From contig NZ_CP085935.1 of assembly GCF_020735465.1 (NCBI RefSeq), positions 1,240,001 to 1,304,000 on the forward strand: a DNA stretch of 64,000 nucleotides. Direction: 5' to 3'. A program made the translations under genes and the position numbers. Origin of the DNA: Collinsella stercoris DSM 13279. Its GTDB lineage: Bacteria; Actinomycetota; Coriobacteriia; Coriobacteriales; Coriobacteriaceae. Positions 1-9,582 of this stretch are shown piece after piece (position 1 is the first letter of the stretch; each line of letters starts with the position of its first letter). The notes below the pieces were generated by a model. The model did not search any database, was not told the origin of the DNA, and saw only the letters and a program-made list of their open reading frames with translations.

Positions 1-595
1 GCAGGAACATGGTGGCGGACTGCTTGCGCTTGCGGTCGATGGAGACCACGAGCTGGTCGCGCTTGTCGACCTCGAACTCCAGCCACGCGCCGCGGGCCGG
101 GATGATCTGGGCCTTGTAGACCTGCTTGCCGCCGTCCATCTCGGAGCTGTAATACACGCCCGGGGAGCGGACCAGCTGCGAGACGACGATGCGCTCGGTG
201 CCGTTGATGATGAAGGTGCCCTGGTCGGTCATCATGGGGAAGTCACCCATGAAGACGAGCTGCTCCTTGATCTCGCCCGTCTCCTTGTTGGTGAGACGGA
301 CCTCGGTGAGCAGCGGGGCCTGGTAGGTCATGTCCTTTTCGCGGCACTCGTCCACGGTGTGGGACGGGTCGCCGAACTGGTGGTGGCCAAAGGTCACCTC
401 GAGCTGGTGGTTCTGGCTCTGGATGGGGCTGGACTCCCTAAAGGCGTCGCGCAGGCCCTCGTCCATGAAGCGCTCGAAGCTCTCCTTCTGCACGGAGATG
501 AGGTTCGGCAGCTCCATCGTCTCCGGGATCTTCCCGAAGTTGACGCGTGTGCGCTCGGTGGCGGTCACGGTCTTGGTAGCGTTTGCTTTCGGCAC
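1..595 (-). CDS. rpoB: RNA polymerase beta subunit, N-terminal part (cut by window edge)
   Basis: This is the first 198 codons of the beta subunit of DNA-dependent RNA polymerase, which forms much of the catalytic core and the rifampicin pocket. Reading the minus strand gives a start VPKANATKTVTATERTRVNF followed by the conserved RpoB N-terminus (PNLISVQKESFERFMDEGLR and, further on, GDFPMMTDQGTFIINGTERI). The start is GTG at 593-595, because AAGGAGG lies a few bases upstream (about 604-611) and no in-frame ATG is better placed. The rest of the gene, and probably rpoC, lie beyond the left edge. A promoter candidate sits about 180 bases upstream. The shadow ORFs on the other strand are not genes. 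Confidence 0.97.
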   Translation of the reverse strand, partial: MPKANATKTVTATERTRVNFGKIPETMELPNLISVQKESFERFMDEGLRDAFRESSPIQSQNHQLEVTFGHHQFGDPSHTVDECREKDMTYQAPLLTEVRLTNKETGEIKEQLVFMGDFPMMTDQGTFIINGTERIVVSQLVRSPGVYYSSEMDGGKQVYKAQIIPARGAWLEFEVDKRDQLVVSIDRKRKQSATMFL

Positions 596-777
596 CAGGT
601 GTTTCCTCCTTCTTGGGAAAAGGCGGTTGGTCTGACGGCCGCTCGGTCCCTCGCTCGTGCGTGCGGGGCGGACGGACGTGCATCGCATTCCGTCTATGGG
701 CGCGCGCAAGCGCGTCGCCCCTCCCCCAACGCATTCACGGGCTACAGGCATAGCTCCGCCAGGTAAGGCAACCTACT

Positions 778-805
778 AGTTTAGCAGGTGCCCGCCGTTC
801 GGCAA
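778..805 (-). promoter_or_regulatory. Candidate sigma-A promoter of rpoB
   Basis: On the minus strand TTGCCG (800-805) and TAAACT (778-783) are separated by 16 bases, a fair match to a housekeeping -35/-10 pair. It lies about 180 bases upstream of the rpoB GTG, so a long leader is predicted. Assigned by eye only. Confidence 0.5.
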
Positions 806-854
806 GAAAGGTCTTGACTCATGGGCCTTTTTGGATTAGCAAAGTTTTTCTAAA

Positions 855-894
855 GAAAAACACCTGCTCAACACTAGTGTATCGAACAGGTGTT
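855..894 (-). terminator. Rho-independent terminator of galU
   Basis: Reading the minus strand, AACACCTG pairs with CAGGTGTT (arms 887-894 and 859-866) around an inner palindrome ACACTAGTGT, and the stem is followed by a run of T residues. It sits just past the galU stop codon. Confidence 0.75.
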
Positions 895-954
895 CATGTA
901 TTTTGGATGAAGCCGTCAAATGTGCGACATGCGGGGCCTACCGGCCCGCAAAGG

Positions 955-1866
955 CTACTCCTCGCGCGTAAGGCCGCCGCGCTCGTCAATCGCGGCCCAG
1001 AACTCGTCCGCAAAGCGCGGGTCGTTGGCGGCCATGAGGGCGTTCGTGGCGATCCAGCCGGAGGGGGTGCCGGTGTCGTAGCCCGAGAGCGGGTCGATCA
1101 CGACGGCGTACATGGCCTCGCGGTCCAGGCTGCGCGCCATGGCGTCGGTGAGCTGGATCTCGCCGCCCTTGCCCGGCTGCTGGTTGGCGAGCAGATCCAT
1201 GACCAACGGGGAGAGCAGGTAGCGACCGACGATGTAGAGGTTGGAGGGAGCGGCCTCGGGGCTCGGCTTCTCCACCAGGCCGCCGATGCGCCACACGGCG
1301 CCCGGCTCGGTCTCCCCCGCGCCCTCGCAGCCCTCGAGCGTGCCCACAAAGTCGCCGGCGATGACGCCGTAGCGGTCCACCTGGTCGGGCGCGCAAGGTG
1401 CGACGGCGATCACGGACGCGCCGCCGTGGGCGCGGGAGACCTCGAGCATCTTGTCGCAGATGTCCTTGGCGGGAACCACGTAATCGCCCAGCAGGACGAG
1501 GAAGGGCTCACCGGCGCAGGCGTCTGCCGCGGAGCGGATGGCATGGCCCAGGCCGCGGGGCTCGTACTGGTAGCGGAAGTCGACGGGCATGTTGCCGGCG
1601 TGAGCGATGGCGTCAGCGTATCCCGCCTTGCCGCGCTCGCGCAGCAGGGCCTCGAGCGAGCGATCGGGCTGGAAATAGCTCAGCAGCTCGGGTTTGCCGG
1701 GGCTCGTCACGATGATGGCGCCGTCGACCTCCTCCGGGTCGAGGGCCTCCTCCACCACGTACTGGATGACCGGCTTATCGAGAACCGGGAGCATCTCCTT
1801 GGGGGTGCACTTGGTAGCGGGCAAAAAGCGGGTACCGAGGCCGGCGGCGGGGATGATAGCCTTCAT
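955..1866 (-). CDS. galU: UTP--glucose-1-phosphate uridylyltransferase
   Basis: A cytosolic nucleotidyltransferase that makes UDP-glucose from UTP and glucose-1-phosphate, the precursor for galactose use and cell-surface glycans. The 303-residue length is normal for the GalU/GtaB family. The N-terminus carries the nucleotide-binding signature GLGTRFLPATK at residues 9-19 followed by KEMLPVLDKP; other family blocks seen are VVEEAL, LGDYVV and GGLVEKP. The ATG at 1866 is preceded by an AAAGGAAC ribosome site. It is a single gene with its own terminator, next to rpoB but transcribed separately. No odd features. Confidence 0.95.
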   Translation of the reverse strand: MKAIIPAAGLGTRFLPATKCTPKEMLPVLDKPVIQYVVEEALDPEEVDGAIIVTSPGKPELLSYFQPDRSLEALLRERGKAGYADAIAHAGNMPVDFRYQYEPRGLGHAIRSAADACAGEPFLVLLGDYVVPAKDICDKMLEVSRAHGGASVIAVAPCAPDQVDRYGVIAGDFVGTLEGCEGAGETEPGAVWRIGGLVEKPSPEAAPSNLYIVGRYLLSPLVMDLLANQQPGKGGEIQLTDAMARSLDREAMYAVVIDPLSGYDTGTPSGWIATNALMAANDPRFADEFWAAIDERGGLTREE

Positions 1867-2131
1867 GTTCGAGTTCCTTTCCGAGCGGAATGGGCGCGCA
1901 GGCGCCTTTCATCCAGCTTGCAGGATATAGACACATTCGCCTATGGTACTCGCACGAACCGTTTTGTGCGACCCCCTCACCGATACCCGACAAAATCGCG
2001 CACAGGACTGCAATGGCACACAGACTCACACGTGCATATGGGCTCGCACGTGCAACCGTATGCACGCGTCAGACGGGTCCACGCCGGCAAACAAGCTCGC
2101 ACGGGCAACCAGTCCTCATGCGCAACCGAAC

Positions 2132-2686
2132 TCACACGTCCACCTCGATGCCCGCGGGGGCCGTGTGCACATGAAAGGGAAAGACCACGAGCTCGAGGCC
2201 GAGCAGCAGCACATGATGGCCGACGCTCGCCAAGGGGGAGATCAGCAGCATGGCTCCTAGCACGAGCTCGAACGCGCCGGTGAGCAACGGGGCAACCCAA
2301 CCCGCGCCGGACGTGTGGGCGGCAAGCGACTCGTCGATCTCGCGTGCGGCCTTCTCAAGGCCGAGCAGGCCCCACATGATGGCGATCACGTTGAGCGATT
2401 CGCGGGTGTTGAGCAGCGTAACGACGCCGAGCACGATCATGACCACATCCGTGCCGACGGTGATTTTCCCCGGGGTGCTGTCGCGGTCGAGAAGATCGGT
2501 CACGATGTCTGCAGCGCCCACGAACAACATGACCGCACCCAAGATATGGGGCAGATGCTCGGCGACCTGCCCCGAGAACAACAGACAGGCGACGCCCAGA
2601 ATGGGAAGCAGCAGCGTTGCGATAAAGGCGATCCTGCCGGGAGCTTTTTGATTGGCGAAGCTTCGATCCATTTGGACACGCGACAT
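2132..2686 (-). CDS. HdeD-like DUF308 membrane protein
   Basis: A 184-residue integral membrane protein with about six hydrophobic helices, for example RIAFIATLLLPILGVACLLF near residue 18 and several later segments. The pattern of paired short helices, with conserved small residues and the phrase GLLGLEKAAREI, fits the HdeD/DUF308 family. In enteric bacteria HdeD belongs to the acid-resistance island, but its molecular role is unknown and acid function should not be assumed here. The ATG at 2686 follows a GGGGAG ribosome site at about ten bases. It stands alone between galU and a repeat-rich gap. Confidence 0.75.
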   Translation of the reverse strand: MSRVQMDRSFANQKAPGRIAFIATLLLPILGVACLLFSGQVAEHLPHILGAVMLFVGAADIVTDLLDRDSTPGKITVGTDVVMIVLGVVTLLNTRESLNVIAIMWGLLGLEKAAREIDESLAAHTSGAGWVAPLLTGAFELVLGAMLLISPLASVGHHVLLLGLELVVFPFHVHTAPAGIEVDV

Positions 2687-2832
2687 AATGCGAATCTCCC
2701 CGTTCCTGCAGCGGTGCGCCGCATATCGGGCGCCAACGAATCAACTCCCAGAGCTTTACCCGGTGGAGCCCGCCACAACGCCGAAAAAGGCGCCACCATG
2801 GAATCTGCAGGGACGATTGGGAAGGCAGAAAA

Positions 2833-2958
2833 CGCAAATGCGCGGATAAAATCCCGACCGGCAGAGTATATGGCCAAAACCGAATACAGAATGCACAGGT
2901 AGACGCGTCATCACTTTTCGCCGTACTCGCCATTGCCATAATTATCCGCGCATTTGCG
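2833..2958. repeat. Small element with 17-bp perfect inverted ends
   Basis: CGCAAATGCGCGGATAA at 2833-2849 is repeated in exact reverse complement at 2942-2958, enclosing 92 bases. No transposase or ORF lies inside. The layout is that of a miniature inverted-repeat element or a large cruciform/hairpin. Confidence 0.7.
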
Positions 2959-2980
2959 TATTCAATCCCCCCCACAGCGG

Positions 2981-3080
2981 GGCCCCGGGCGGAAGGGCGG
3001 GGCCCCGGGCGGAAGGGTGGGGCCTCGGGCGGAAGGGTGGGGCCTCGGGCGGAAGGGTGGGGCCTCGGGCGGAAGGGCCT
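2981..3080. repeat. Five tandem copies of a 20-bp G+C-rich unit
   Basis: The unit GGCCTCGGGCGGAAGGGTGG recurs five times head to tail with only C/T changes, and the last copy is degenerate in its final bases. The array lies downstream of the aconitase-family gene. It contains no gene. Confidence 0.85.
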
Positions 3081-3106
3081 CGTCCGACAAGCGAGCGAGG
3101 CCCTTC
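3072..3106 (-). terminator. Strong hairpin after the aconitase-family gene
   Basis: GAAGGGCCTCG (3072-3082) pairs perfectly with CGAGGCCCTTC (3096-3106). It sits about 85 bases past the stop codon of the hydratase gene. There is no T run, so it may act as a Rho-independent-like barrier or an RNA 3' protector rather than a classical terminator. Confidence 0.45.
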
Positions 3107-3190
3107 ACGCAGGTGCAGTTGTTCCGACGGCAGCCACATTCAGCCGCAACTGAAACGGCACGCTACCGCGCGGGAAAAACGCCGGTCATC

Positions 3191-5689
3191 CTACTTCGCA
3201 CGGGCGCGGTTGTAATTGATGAGGCAGCCGGCTTTGACGATCGCGCGCTCCTCGGGGGTCATATCCGCGACAAAGAGCGAGATGTGCTCTACCCGGAGCG
3301 CGGAATCGCCCTCGGGACAGGATGCCGAGGCGTGCACCACCCAGGCAGGGATGTCGCCCATGTCCCCATCGAGCGCAGTGCGAATTCCGGGCACGAACAC
3401 GTAGTCCCCCACCTCGAACGACGGCTCGCCCTCCAGCTGGAAGGGCACCATGCCCCAGTTCATCACGTTGGAGCGATAGCGCTTGGTGGCGTACTCGCAC
3501 GTGATGTTGGCAAGGCCGCCGAGCACGCGCTGGCAGCTCGCCGCCTGCTCACGTGCCGAACCGTCACCGGGCTTCACTGCATAGATCGTCGAGCCGATCT
3601 CGACCGCGGCGGGATCGGCACCCGCAAGCGCGCCAGCCGCCACGAGGGCGTCGAACACCGGCGCAACCTCGGCGGGAACGGACGGAGCGACAGTAACCGC
3701 TCCGCCATCCACCGCAGGCGCGCCTTGGCCGGCACCGGCCGACGCGCAATCGACCCCAACGGGAGCGCCCTCTCCGGTCCCGGCATCAATGCCTTCGCAC
3801 GCGACCGCAGCGTCCTTGCACACGCCCGCAGCGGCCGCGACGGCTCCGTCCGCGCCCGCCAAGCGCTCGCGCTCGAGCTCGGCAACCGCCTTGGCGCGGC
3901 CCACGTACTCGGGGTCGCGGCGGCTCAGCGTGAACTCAGCCAAACCCAGCGGGTTGGAGCGGTACGAGCTCGTCTCGCCGGAGGGAATCAGCTCGTCGGT
4001 GGTGGTGACGTCATCCATGATCTTGGACGCCACGCGCAAAAGGATGTTCTCGGCGAGCGGCTCCGTCTCGGGCCAGTCCTTGATGTTGGGGCCGTACACC
4101 AGCTCGCCCTCAGCATCGCCGCGGCCGAACCCCTGATACACACGGTGCTCGTAGGCGCTGGCATCGAAGTGGTACGCCACGTGCTCGTCCCAGGTTTCGG
4201 CAGGCAGGTCGGTCGCCGCGGTCAGCACGCCGCCCGCCGCGGCGGTCGCGGCGATGGAGCGCGCATCCATGAGCGCGACGCCCGTGAGCTGGCCCGCGCC
4301 CGGCTTGGAGCCCTCGCGGTTGGGGAAGTTGCGCGTGGTGTGGCGGATGGACAGGCCGTTGTTCGCCGGCGTGTCGCCCGCGCCAAAGCACGGGCCGCAA
4401 AAAGCCGTGCGCACGATGGCGCCGGCCTGCATGAGCTCGAGCGCCGCGCCGTTGCTCGCCAGTTCAAGGAACACCGGCTGGGAGCTCGGGTACACCGACA
4501 GCGCAAACTCGCCGTTGCCGCACGTCTTGCCGCGCAGGGCGCGCGCCGCCTGCATCACGTTGGTGAAGTTGCCGCCGGAGCAACCGGCGATGACGCCCTG
4601 CTGGACTTGCAGGCGTCCGTCGGGGCGAATCTTGTCAAGAAGCGACAAGGAGGCGCGCCCGCCGCCGACCTCGGCCGCGCGCCGCTCGACCTCGCTCAGG
4701 ATGTCGACCATGTTCGCGTTGAGCTCGTCGATGGTAAAGGCGTTCGAGGGGTGGAACGGCAGGGCGATCATGGGGCGCACCGCCGCAAGGTCGACCTCGA
4801 CGCAGCCGTCATAGTACGCAACCGACGCCGGGTTGAGCTCGCGGTAATCGTCCGCGCGGCCATGCTCGGCCAGGAACGCGCGCGTGTCCTCGTCCGTGCG
4901 CCAGATCGAGGTGAGGCAGGTGGTCTCGGTGGTCATCACGTCCACGCCGTTGCGGTAGTCGGTCGGCATGCTCGACACGCCGGGGCCCACGAACTCCATC
5001 ACGGCATTCTTCACGTATCCGCAGTCGAAGACCGCGCGGATGATGGCCAGCGCGATATCCTGCGGGCCCACGCCCGGAACCGGCGCGCCCTTGAGGTAGA
5101 CGGCGACCACGCGCGGATAGGCGACGTCGTAGGTGTCGCGCAGCAGCTGCTTGACCAGCTCTCCGCCGCCCTCGCCGATGGCCATGGTGCCCAGGGCGCC
5201 GTAACGGGTATGCGAATCGGTACCGAGAATCATCTTGCCGCAACCGGCCTGCATCTCGCGCATGTACTGATGGATGACGGCGATATGCGGCGGGACGAAG
5301 ATGCCGCCGTACTTCTTGGCGGCGGACAGGCCGAAGACGTGGTCGTCCTCGTTGATGGTGCCGCCCACCGCGCACAGCGTGTTGTGGCAGTTGGTGAGCA
5401 CGTAGGGCACGGGAAACTCCGTCATGCCGGACGCCTTGGCGGTTTGGATCACGCCCACGTACGTGATGTCGTGGCTCGCGAGTGCGTCGAAGCGCAACTT
5501 GAGGCGATCCACGCTGCCGCTCGTGTTGTGCGCGGCGAGGATGCCGTGGGCGATGGTGCCCTCGCGAGCCGCCTCGGGCGTGGGCAGCGCGCAGTCGCCC
5601 GCGAGCTCGGCTGCCTGCTTTTCGGGGACGATCGTGGTGCCATCAAGTAGGTAAACGCCGCCGTCATAGAGCTGTACGGGTTCTGCCAT
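3191..5689 (-). CDS. Aconitase-family hydratase (YbhJ-like)
   Basis: An iron-sulfur hydro-lyase of the aconitase superfamily, 832 residues from the chosen ATG. That ATG is used because GGAGA lies eight bases upstream; a longer ORF reads through the upstream gap without support. The three cluster ligands are visible as Cys370 (AGCSGGNF) and Cys431/Cys434 (CGPCFGAG), and the TDSH motif near residues 157-160 matches the substrate-binding region. The C-terminal swivel domain follows at about 690-832. Residues 611-690 form an alanine/glycine-rich linker with no family match, more relaxed than the rest. Whether the substrate is citrate or another hydroxy acid is not clear: overall it resembles the YbhJ-type hydratases more than AcnA or AcnB. 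No other TCA-cycle gene is nearby. Confidence 0.85.
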   Translation of the reverse strand: MAEPVQLYDGGVYLLDGTTIVPEKQAAELAGDCALPTPEAAREGTIAHGILAAHNTSGSVDRLKLRFDALASHDITYVGVIQTAKASGMTEFPVPYVLTNCHNTLCAVGGTINEDDHVFGLSAAKKYGGIFVPPHIAVIHQYMREMQAGCGKMILGTDSHTRYGALGTMAIGEGGGELVKQLLRDTYDVAYPRVVAVYLKGAPVPGVGPQDIALAIIRAVFDCGYVKNAVMEFVGPGVSSMPTDYRNGVDVMTTETTCLTSIWRTDEDTRAFLAEHGRADDYRELNPASVAYYDGCVEVDLAAVRPMIALPFHPSNAFTIDELNANMVDILSEVERRAAEVGGGRASLSLLDKIRPDGRLQVQQGVIAGCSGGNFTNVMQAARALRGKTCGNGEFALSVYPSSQPVFLELASNGAALELMQAGAIVRTAFCGPCFGAGDTPANNGLSIRHTTRNFPNREGSKPGAGQLTGVALMDARSIAATAAAGGVLTAATDLPAETWDEHVAYHFDASAYEHRVYQGFGRGDAEGELVYGPNIKDWPETEPLAENILLRVASKIMDDVTTTDELIPSGETSSYRSNPLGLAEFTLSRRDPEYVGRAKAVAELERERLAGADGAVAAAAGVCKDAAVACEGIDAGTGEGAPVGVDCASAGAGQGAPAVDGGAVTVAPSVPAEVAPVFDALVAAGALAGADPAAVEIGSTIYAVKPGDGSAREQAASCQRVLGGLANITCEYATKRYRSNVMNWGMVPFQLEGEPSFEVGDYVFVPGIRTALDGDMGDIPAWVVHASASCPEGDSALRVEHISLFVADMTPEERAIVKAGCLINYNRARAK

Positions 5690-5883
5690 GAGGTCGCTCT
5701 CCATCCTAGTCGCGCGCACCGGGCCGCGTGGCCCAGCGTGCTCCGGGGTTATGCCCTTACGCTTTAGCTTGCGACAGTATACCCGAGCGCCGAGACAGTT
5801 CCGGCACCGCCGTGCTTCTTCGACAAGTTGCAATAAACAGCCGAAGCGGCCGATACGACCATTCTTGGCAGCGGGCGCAGCCC

Positions 5884-7107
5884 CTACGCCACGGCCCGCG
5901 CCCTCATCAGGCGGAACAGCACCGCAACGGTCACCACCCAGCACACGGCGACAACAACGGCGCCCACAAGGCCGATCGCCTCAATCGACACGGACGTGAC
6001 GACCACGCCGCCCAACGCGGAGCCGGCTCCGATGCCAAAGTTGAACAGCCCTGAGAAGATCGACATCGCGACGGACGACTCGTCTTCCTCGACGCCCTTG
6101 ATGATCTCGGCCTGAAACGCCACGTTGAATGCCGTTCCGCAACAGCCCCACAGCATAAACACGGCGAGCACGGCCGGAACGCTCCCCGCGACGACGCGCA
6201 GCAACGCAAGTGCAGCCACCACGCCGGCAATCGAAAGCGCCAAGAACAGCCGGCTCCTACCGTCATACAAGCGAGAAAAGAGCATGCTCCCCAGGATCCC
6301 GGCAAAGCCGAACACCGTCAGCGAAACGGTGATCATGCCCGCATCGAACGAGGCGACCTGCTGCAAAAACGGCTCGATGTAGCTGTAGCAGGTGTAATAG
6401 CCCGTGGCGAACAACATGGTCGCCCCATACATAACCACCAGTGGTCGGTTCTTGAAGAGGTACGGCAGTCGCGCCAACGTAAAGGGCTTTCCGGCGGGAA
6501 TTGTCGGCAGCACCGCCGCCAGATACGCGATGATGGCGATGGCGATAACGCTCACCACGCCGAACGTCATGCGCCAGCCCAGGGCGAGGCCAATCGCGCG
6601 TCCAAGCGGCAGGCCGAATATCTGCGCGATCGAAGAGCCCGTGGCGATCATGCCGATGGCGAGCGACCCGTGCCGAACGTCGACAAGGCGCGTCGCCATG
6701 ACGGCGGCAATCGACCAAAAAATGGCGTGGGCGCTTGCCACAACGATGCGTGCGAGGATGAGCAGGAAAAATGTCTGGGCAACAGCGGAAAAAACCTGAC
6801 CAGCCGCGAACACCATGAGCACGCCCAGCAACAACCGCTTGAACTCGACCCGCGAGGCGGCAATCATCAGCGGCAAGGACAACAGCATGACGGCCCAAGC
6901 GTATGCCGTGATCATGAGTCCGCACGTCGCCTCGGTAATGGAAAAGCCCGCCGAAATATCGGTGAGCAAGCCGATGGGCATGAACTCCGAGGTATTGAGG
7001 ATGAAGGCCGAAAACGTGAGACCCGCAAGCGCCATCCATTGCCGCGCCGAGAGAGCATTGCCCCCGTGCCCTTCTTCCCCTTTGAACTGCTCGCTCGCCC
7101 CCGACAT
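5884..7107 (-). CDS. MFS drug or sugar efflux transporter (DHA1 type)
   Basis: A 407-residue inner-membrane transporter with twelve predicted helices. The opening [30 protein letters not shown] and the motif [11 protein letters not shown] after helix 2 are typical of the DHA1/SotB branch of the major facilitator superfamily, which export sugars, arabinose analogues or drugs by proton antiport. The start at 7107 is chosen because GGGGAG lies about six bases upstream; the longer ORF start at 7149 has none. It is monocistronic. A perfect hairpin (7137-7160) lies in its leader. The substrate cannot be told from sequence. Confidence 0.85.
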   Translation of the reverse strand: MSGASEQFKGEEGHGGNALSARQWMALAGLTFSAFILNTSEFMPIGLLTDISAGFSITEATCGLMITAYAWAVMLLSLPLMIAASRVEFKRLLLGVLMVFAAGQVFSAVAQTFFLLILARIVVASAHAIFWSIAAVMATRLVDVRHGSLAIGMIATGSSIAQIFGLPLGRAIGLALGWRMTFGVVSVIAIAIIAYLAAVLPTIPAGKPFTLARLPYLFKNRPLVVMYGATMLFATGYYTCYSYIEPFLQQVASFDAGMITVSLTVFGFAGILGSMLFSRLYDGRSRLFLALSIAGVVAALALLRVVAGSVPAVLAVFMLWGCCGTAFNVAFQAEIIKGVEEDESSVAMSIFSGLFNFGIGAGSALGGVVVTSVSIEAIGLVGAVVVAVCWVVTVAVLFRLMRARAVA

Positions 7108-7136
7108 TGTCACTCCCCTGCCTTTCGCACGACAAT

Positions 7137-7160
7137 CCCCACGTCGCACGCGGCGTGGGG
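7137..7160. other. Perfect hairpin in the MFS transporter leader
   Basis: CCCCACG (7137-7143) pairs with CGTGGGG (7154-7160), with further partial pairing inside. On the plus strand a short T run follows, but no plus-strand gene ends here. On the minus strand it lies 30 bases ahead of the transporter start and could affect its leader. Role unproven. Confidence 0.4.
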
Positions 7161-7274
7161 ACCTTTTGATCGGGTGAGATTATATCGACCGGGCATCAGC
7201 CGTCAGCGCCAGATCAGCGGTGAAAACGATGTGTAACAAGGGACGACAAATGTTCAGGCGGACCGCACGCCCAC

Positions 7275-7442
7275 TCAGCGCCCGGCGACGCGCCAGAGCA
7301 CGCAAATCGTCCCAATAAAGAGGGCGCCCATGGCGACCAGGCATCCCAGCATGCCAGCCGCCCTCGACACGGCCCCGCGGACGCCGCCGGGCGCGTCGCT
7401 CTCGCTCGTCGCGTATCGGTCGATCTGATACGGATTCTTCAT
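7275..7442 (-). CDS. Small single-span membrane protein
   Basis: A 55-residue hypothetical protein starting MKNPYQIDRYATSESDAPGG and carrying one hydrophobic helix near its C-terminus (MLGCLVAMGALFIGTICVLW). The start at 7442 is preferred because AGGGAGG lies nine bases upstream; an ORF extension to 7535 adds a basic stretch with no clear support. No family is recognised. It sits between the MFS gene and the divergent TerB cassette. Confidence 0.5.
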   Translation of the reverse strand: MKNPYQIDRYATSESDAPGGVRGAVSRAAGMLGCLVAMGALFIGTICVLWRVAGR

Positions 7443-7625
7443 GTCCAAACGCCTCCCTCTGCGCGGGCAGACCGTCAAGGCGCCCGCTCGCCTGTTCTTG
7501 AGGACATCTTCACCTACCTGCATGTTCGTTTCCATCGATTTGACTTACAGGCCCCTTGCGCTTTTGTAAGAAAGCTTGCGAAAGGGTGAAGGGCCCCTAA
7601 GGGAGCGATTCTCTCCATGCAAATA

Positions 7626-7639
7626 CGAACATCTGTTTG
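7626..7639 (+). promoter_or_regulatory. SOS-type box upstream of the TerB cassette
   Basis: CGAACATCTGTTTG matches the Gram-positive LexA box CGAAC-N4-GTTYG with one weaker half. It lies five bases upstream of a -10-like TATGCT (7644-7649) and about 60 bases before the GTG start. The 16-base string AATACGAACATCTGTT recurs identically before the helicase gene. Confidence 0.6.
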
Positions 7640-7698
7640 CTTATATGCTAGACTGGAGAACTACGCAAACGCGCACGAACACGAGAAGGGAGGCCGCC

Positions 7699-9582
7699 GT
7701 GAGGCCCATGAACGGAGCGAAGCCAAACGCGCGCGAGGTCATTGCGCGCATCCTGGCAGACGAGCGCCTGAGCACCAGCTCACATTTCTCTGAGCGCGTC
7801 TACGGCGACGAGCCCATTCTCACAACCGGCAGGCAGGTGGCCTCCTATCTGCCCGATGAGTACCGCCGCATGCGCGCCGTCTCCCGCTGGCAGGAGGGAG
7901 AGGGCGGAGCGGGCGGGCGTTGGCTTTCCGAAGCCGAGCTGTTCTACCGCCAGGGAATCCTGATGGCGGACTTTGAGGACGACTGCCCCTACCATGGCAC
8001 CTTCAAGTCCTACTTCCCCACGTACAACGCCATGAGCGATCGGCAGCTGCGCGGGTACTTCACTTGGCGGGCGGCCGTGCGGCGCGGCATTGTTGAGGAG
8101 ACCTCGCTCTCCTTCGCCTACGTCTACCTCTACGAGCTCATCAACGGCATCGGCGTCGCCGATCCGCACGAGGGCTTCCGGGCCCTTGAGTCGTTTTGGC
8201 GCTCGTACCGCGAGATCGCGCCCGAGATCGATCGCTTTGCCAGCGTGTGGTTGCAAGATTACGTTGTCTACCATGGGCTTCCCGCCGAGCTGCTCGAACC
8301 CTACAAGGCGCTCTCGTTCGACCGTTCCCTCATGACCCTGCGCGCCGCCGATGAGCACGCCCGCGCCATCGCCGCTCAGGCACCCAAACGCAAGCGTGGC
8401 ATCTCCGCCCTCCCCTTGCCCGCACGGGCATCCGAGGAACAAGAGCTTTTCTGCGCCCTCGATGCGCTCTCGACCTACCATCTCGCGGGCAGTCGCCTGA
8501 ACAAGCAACAGCCCGACGCGCTGCGCCACGTGGCGTGCGCCGTCTTTGTCCGCATGAGCTCCTACTATCAAAGGCAGCGTTCGAGCAGCTTGATCGAGAG
8601 CTGGTTTGGAGAGGAGGTCTCGCTGTCGTACACGATGTTCGGGTCGGCCATGTTTTTCGAGCCCGAGCCGCATGCCAATGCCGTCTACGAGCTCGACCCC
8701 ATCCACCGGTATCGCTGCGATCAGGGGCGCTGGACCTGCGAGCGCTTCCATGGCAGCCGGTCGAAGAGCCCCAAGCTCGGGTCCCTCATGCGCAGCGTCG
8801 ACCGGTGCCTACGCGAGGCGCTCGGGTTTGAGCATCCGCTCAAAGTGACGGGAAAGACCCCTAAATACGTTCAGAAGTTCATCGATGAGGAGATCTCCGC
8901 CTGGATGAGTTGGCAAGCGGCACACGCTCCCCGCCATATCGAGATCGACGTGGGGCAGCTGGCGGGCATTCGCGCCACCGCCGCCGTCACCTGCGACGCG
9001 CTGCTCATCGACGAGGAGCGTACCGGCGAGGGCTCGTTGTTGGAGGCGGCATGCGCACGTGATGCCGTTGAGGAGAGCGCGGCGCATGACCCCGCTGAAG
9101 AAAACGGGCCGCGTTGCTCCGAGCAGGGGTGCGAAGTCTCAAGCGCAACTTTCTCGGAAACATCAATCGACAGCACTCAGGCCAAGAGTCTGACGGACTC
9201 CCATACCCTCAGGCCCAACATCGCAGCGAGTTCCCATACCTCTCCGGATACGCACTGCGGCCAAAACCCTTTGCCCGCCACACCTTTTGCCGTCCTCGAC
9301 GCGACCTCGAATGCACCCCTCAAGCCCGCCGGCTCATCCGCATCCGCGTCCCCGCTTGCCGCGCATGAGCTCGCGTACCTCTCCGCCCTGCTCTCCGGCG
9401 ACCAGCAGGCGATCCAAGACGCGCGCACCGCCGCAGGCGTCTCCGAAGACCTGCTCATGGACGCCATCAACGAGGCGCTCTTCGATATGGTGGGAGACAC
9501 CGTGCTCGAGTTCGGCGCAGACGGCCCCGCCCTCATTGACGACTACCGTGACGACGTGGAAGGAATGCTCAGCCATGCGTAA
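7699..9582 (+). CDS. TerB-N/TerB-C domain protein, first gene of the cassette
   Basis: A 627-residue protein with no enzyme motif. The N-terminal third matches the TerB-N module (for example MSDRQLRGYFTWRAAVRRG and ELINGIG), and the last 70 residues (from about LSALLSGDQQAIQ to the end) match TerB-C. The region between is basic, then low in complexity. Such proteins are linked with tellurite-resistance-like and phage-defence neighbourhoods and are thought to be scaffolds. The start is the GTG at 7699, because AAGGGAGG lies five bases upstream; the ATG nine bases later is too far from it and the ORF-initial ATG precedes the promoter. The stop overlaps the next gene by eight bases, showing coupling. 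Its function here is inferred from context only. Confidence 0.75.
   Translation: MRPMNGAKPNAREVIARILADERLSTSSHFSERVYGDEPILTTGRQVASYLPDEYRRMRAVSRWQEGEGGAGGRWLSEAELFYRQGILMADFEDDCPYHGTFKSYFPTYNAMSDRQLRGYFTWRAAVRRGIVEETSLSFAYVYLYELINGIGVADPHEGFRALESFWRSYREIAPEIDRFASVWLQDYVVYHGLPAELLEPYKALSFDRSLMTLRAADEHARAIAAQAPKRKRGISALPLPARASEEQELFCALDALSTYHLAGSRLNKQQPDALRHVACAVFVRMSSYYQRQRSSSLIESWFGEEVSLSYTMFGSAMFFEPEPHANAVYELDPIHRYRCDQGRWTCERFHGSRSKSPKLGSLMRSVDRCLREALGFEHPLKVTGKTPKYVQKFIDEEISAWMSWQAAHAPRHIEIDVGQLAGIRATAAVTCDALLIDEERTGEGSLLEAACARDAVEESAAHDPAEENGPRCSEQGCEVSSATFSETSIDSTQAKSLTDSHTLRPNIAASSHTSPDTHCGQNPLPATPFAVLDATSNAPLKPAGSSASASPLAAHELAYLSALLSGDQQAIQDARTAAGVSEDLLMDAINEALFDMVGDTVLEFGADGPALIDDYRDDVEGMLSHA

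Larger units (their letters stand above)
596..954. other. rpoB leader and promoter region between galU and rpoB
   Basis: This gene-free stretch holds the galU terminator (859-894), a promoter candidate for rpoB (778-805) and a roughly 180-base untranslated rpoB leader rich in G and C. No convincing ORF with a ribosome site is present on either strand. Confidence 0.6.

Noticed and set aside
438..734. Minus-strand ORF over the rpoB start
   Set aside because: The RpoB frame with GTG start and AAGGAGG is clearly better; this frame is an out-of-phase shadow.
883..896. SOS-box-like CGAACAGGTGTTCA
   Set aside because: It lies within the galU terminator stem (859-894) and not at a promoter, so the match is best explained by the hairpin.
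814..2283. Plus-strand ORF of 489 codons
   Set aside because: It is a shadow of galU and part of the next gene, with no start signal.
2833..2958. Insertion sequence
   Set aside because: No transposase and only 126 bases; at most a miniature element.
2954..5650. Long plus-strand ORF of 898 codons
   Set aside because: It is antisense to the well-supported aconitase-family gene, has no ribosome site, and its composition is that of a shadow in high-G+C DNA.
7137..7160. Terminator on the plus strand
   Set aside because: No plus-strand gene ends upstream, so a terminator has no gene to serve there.
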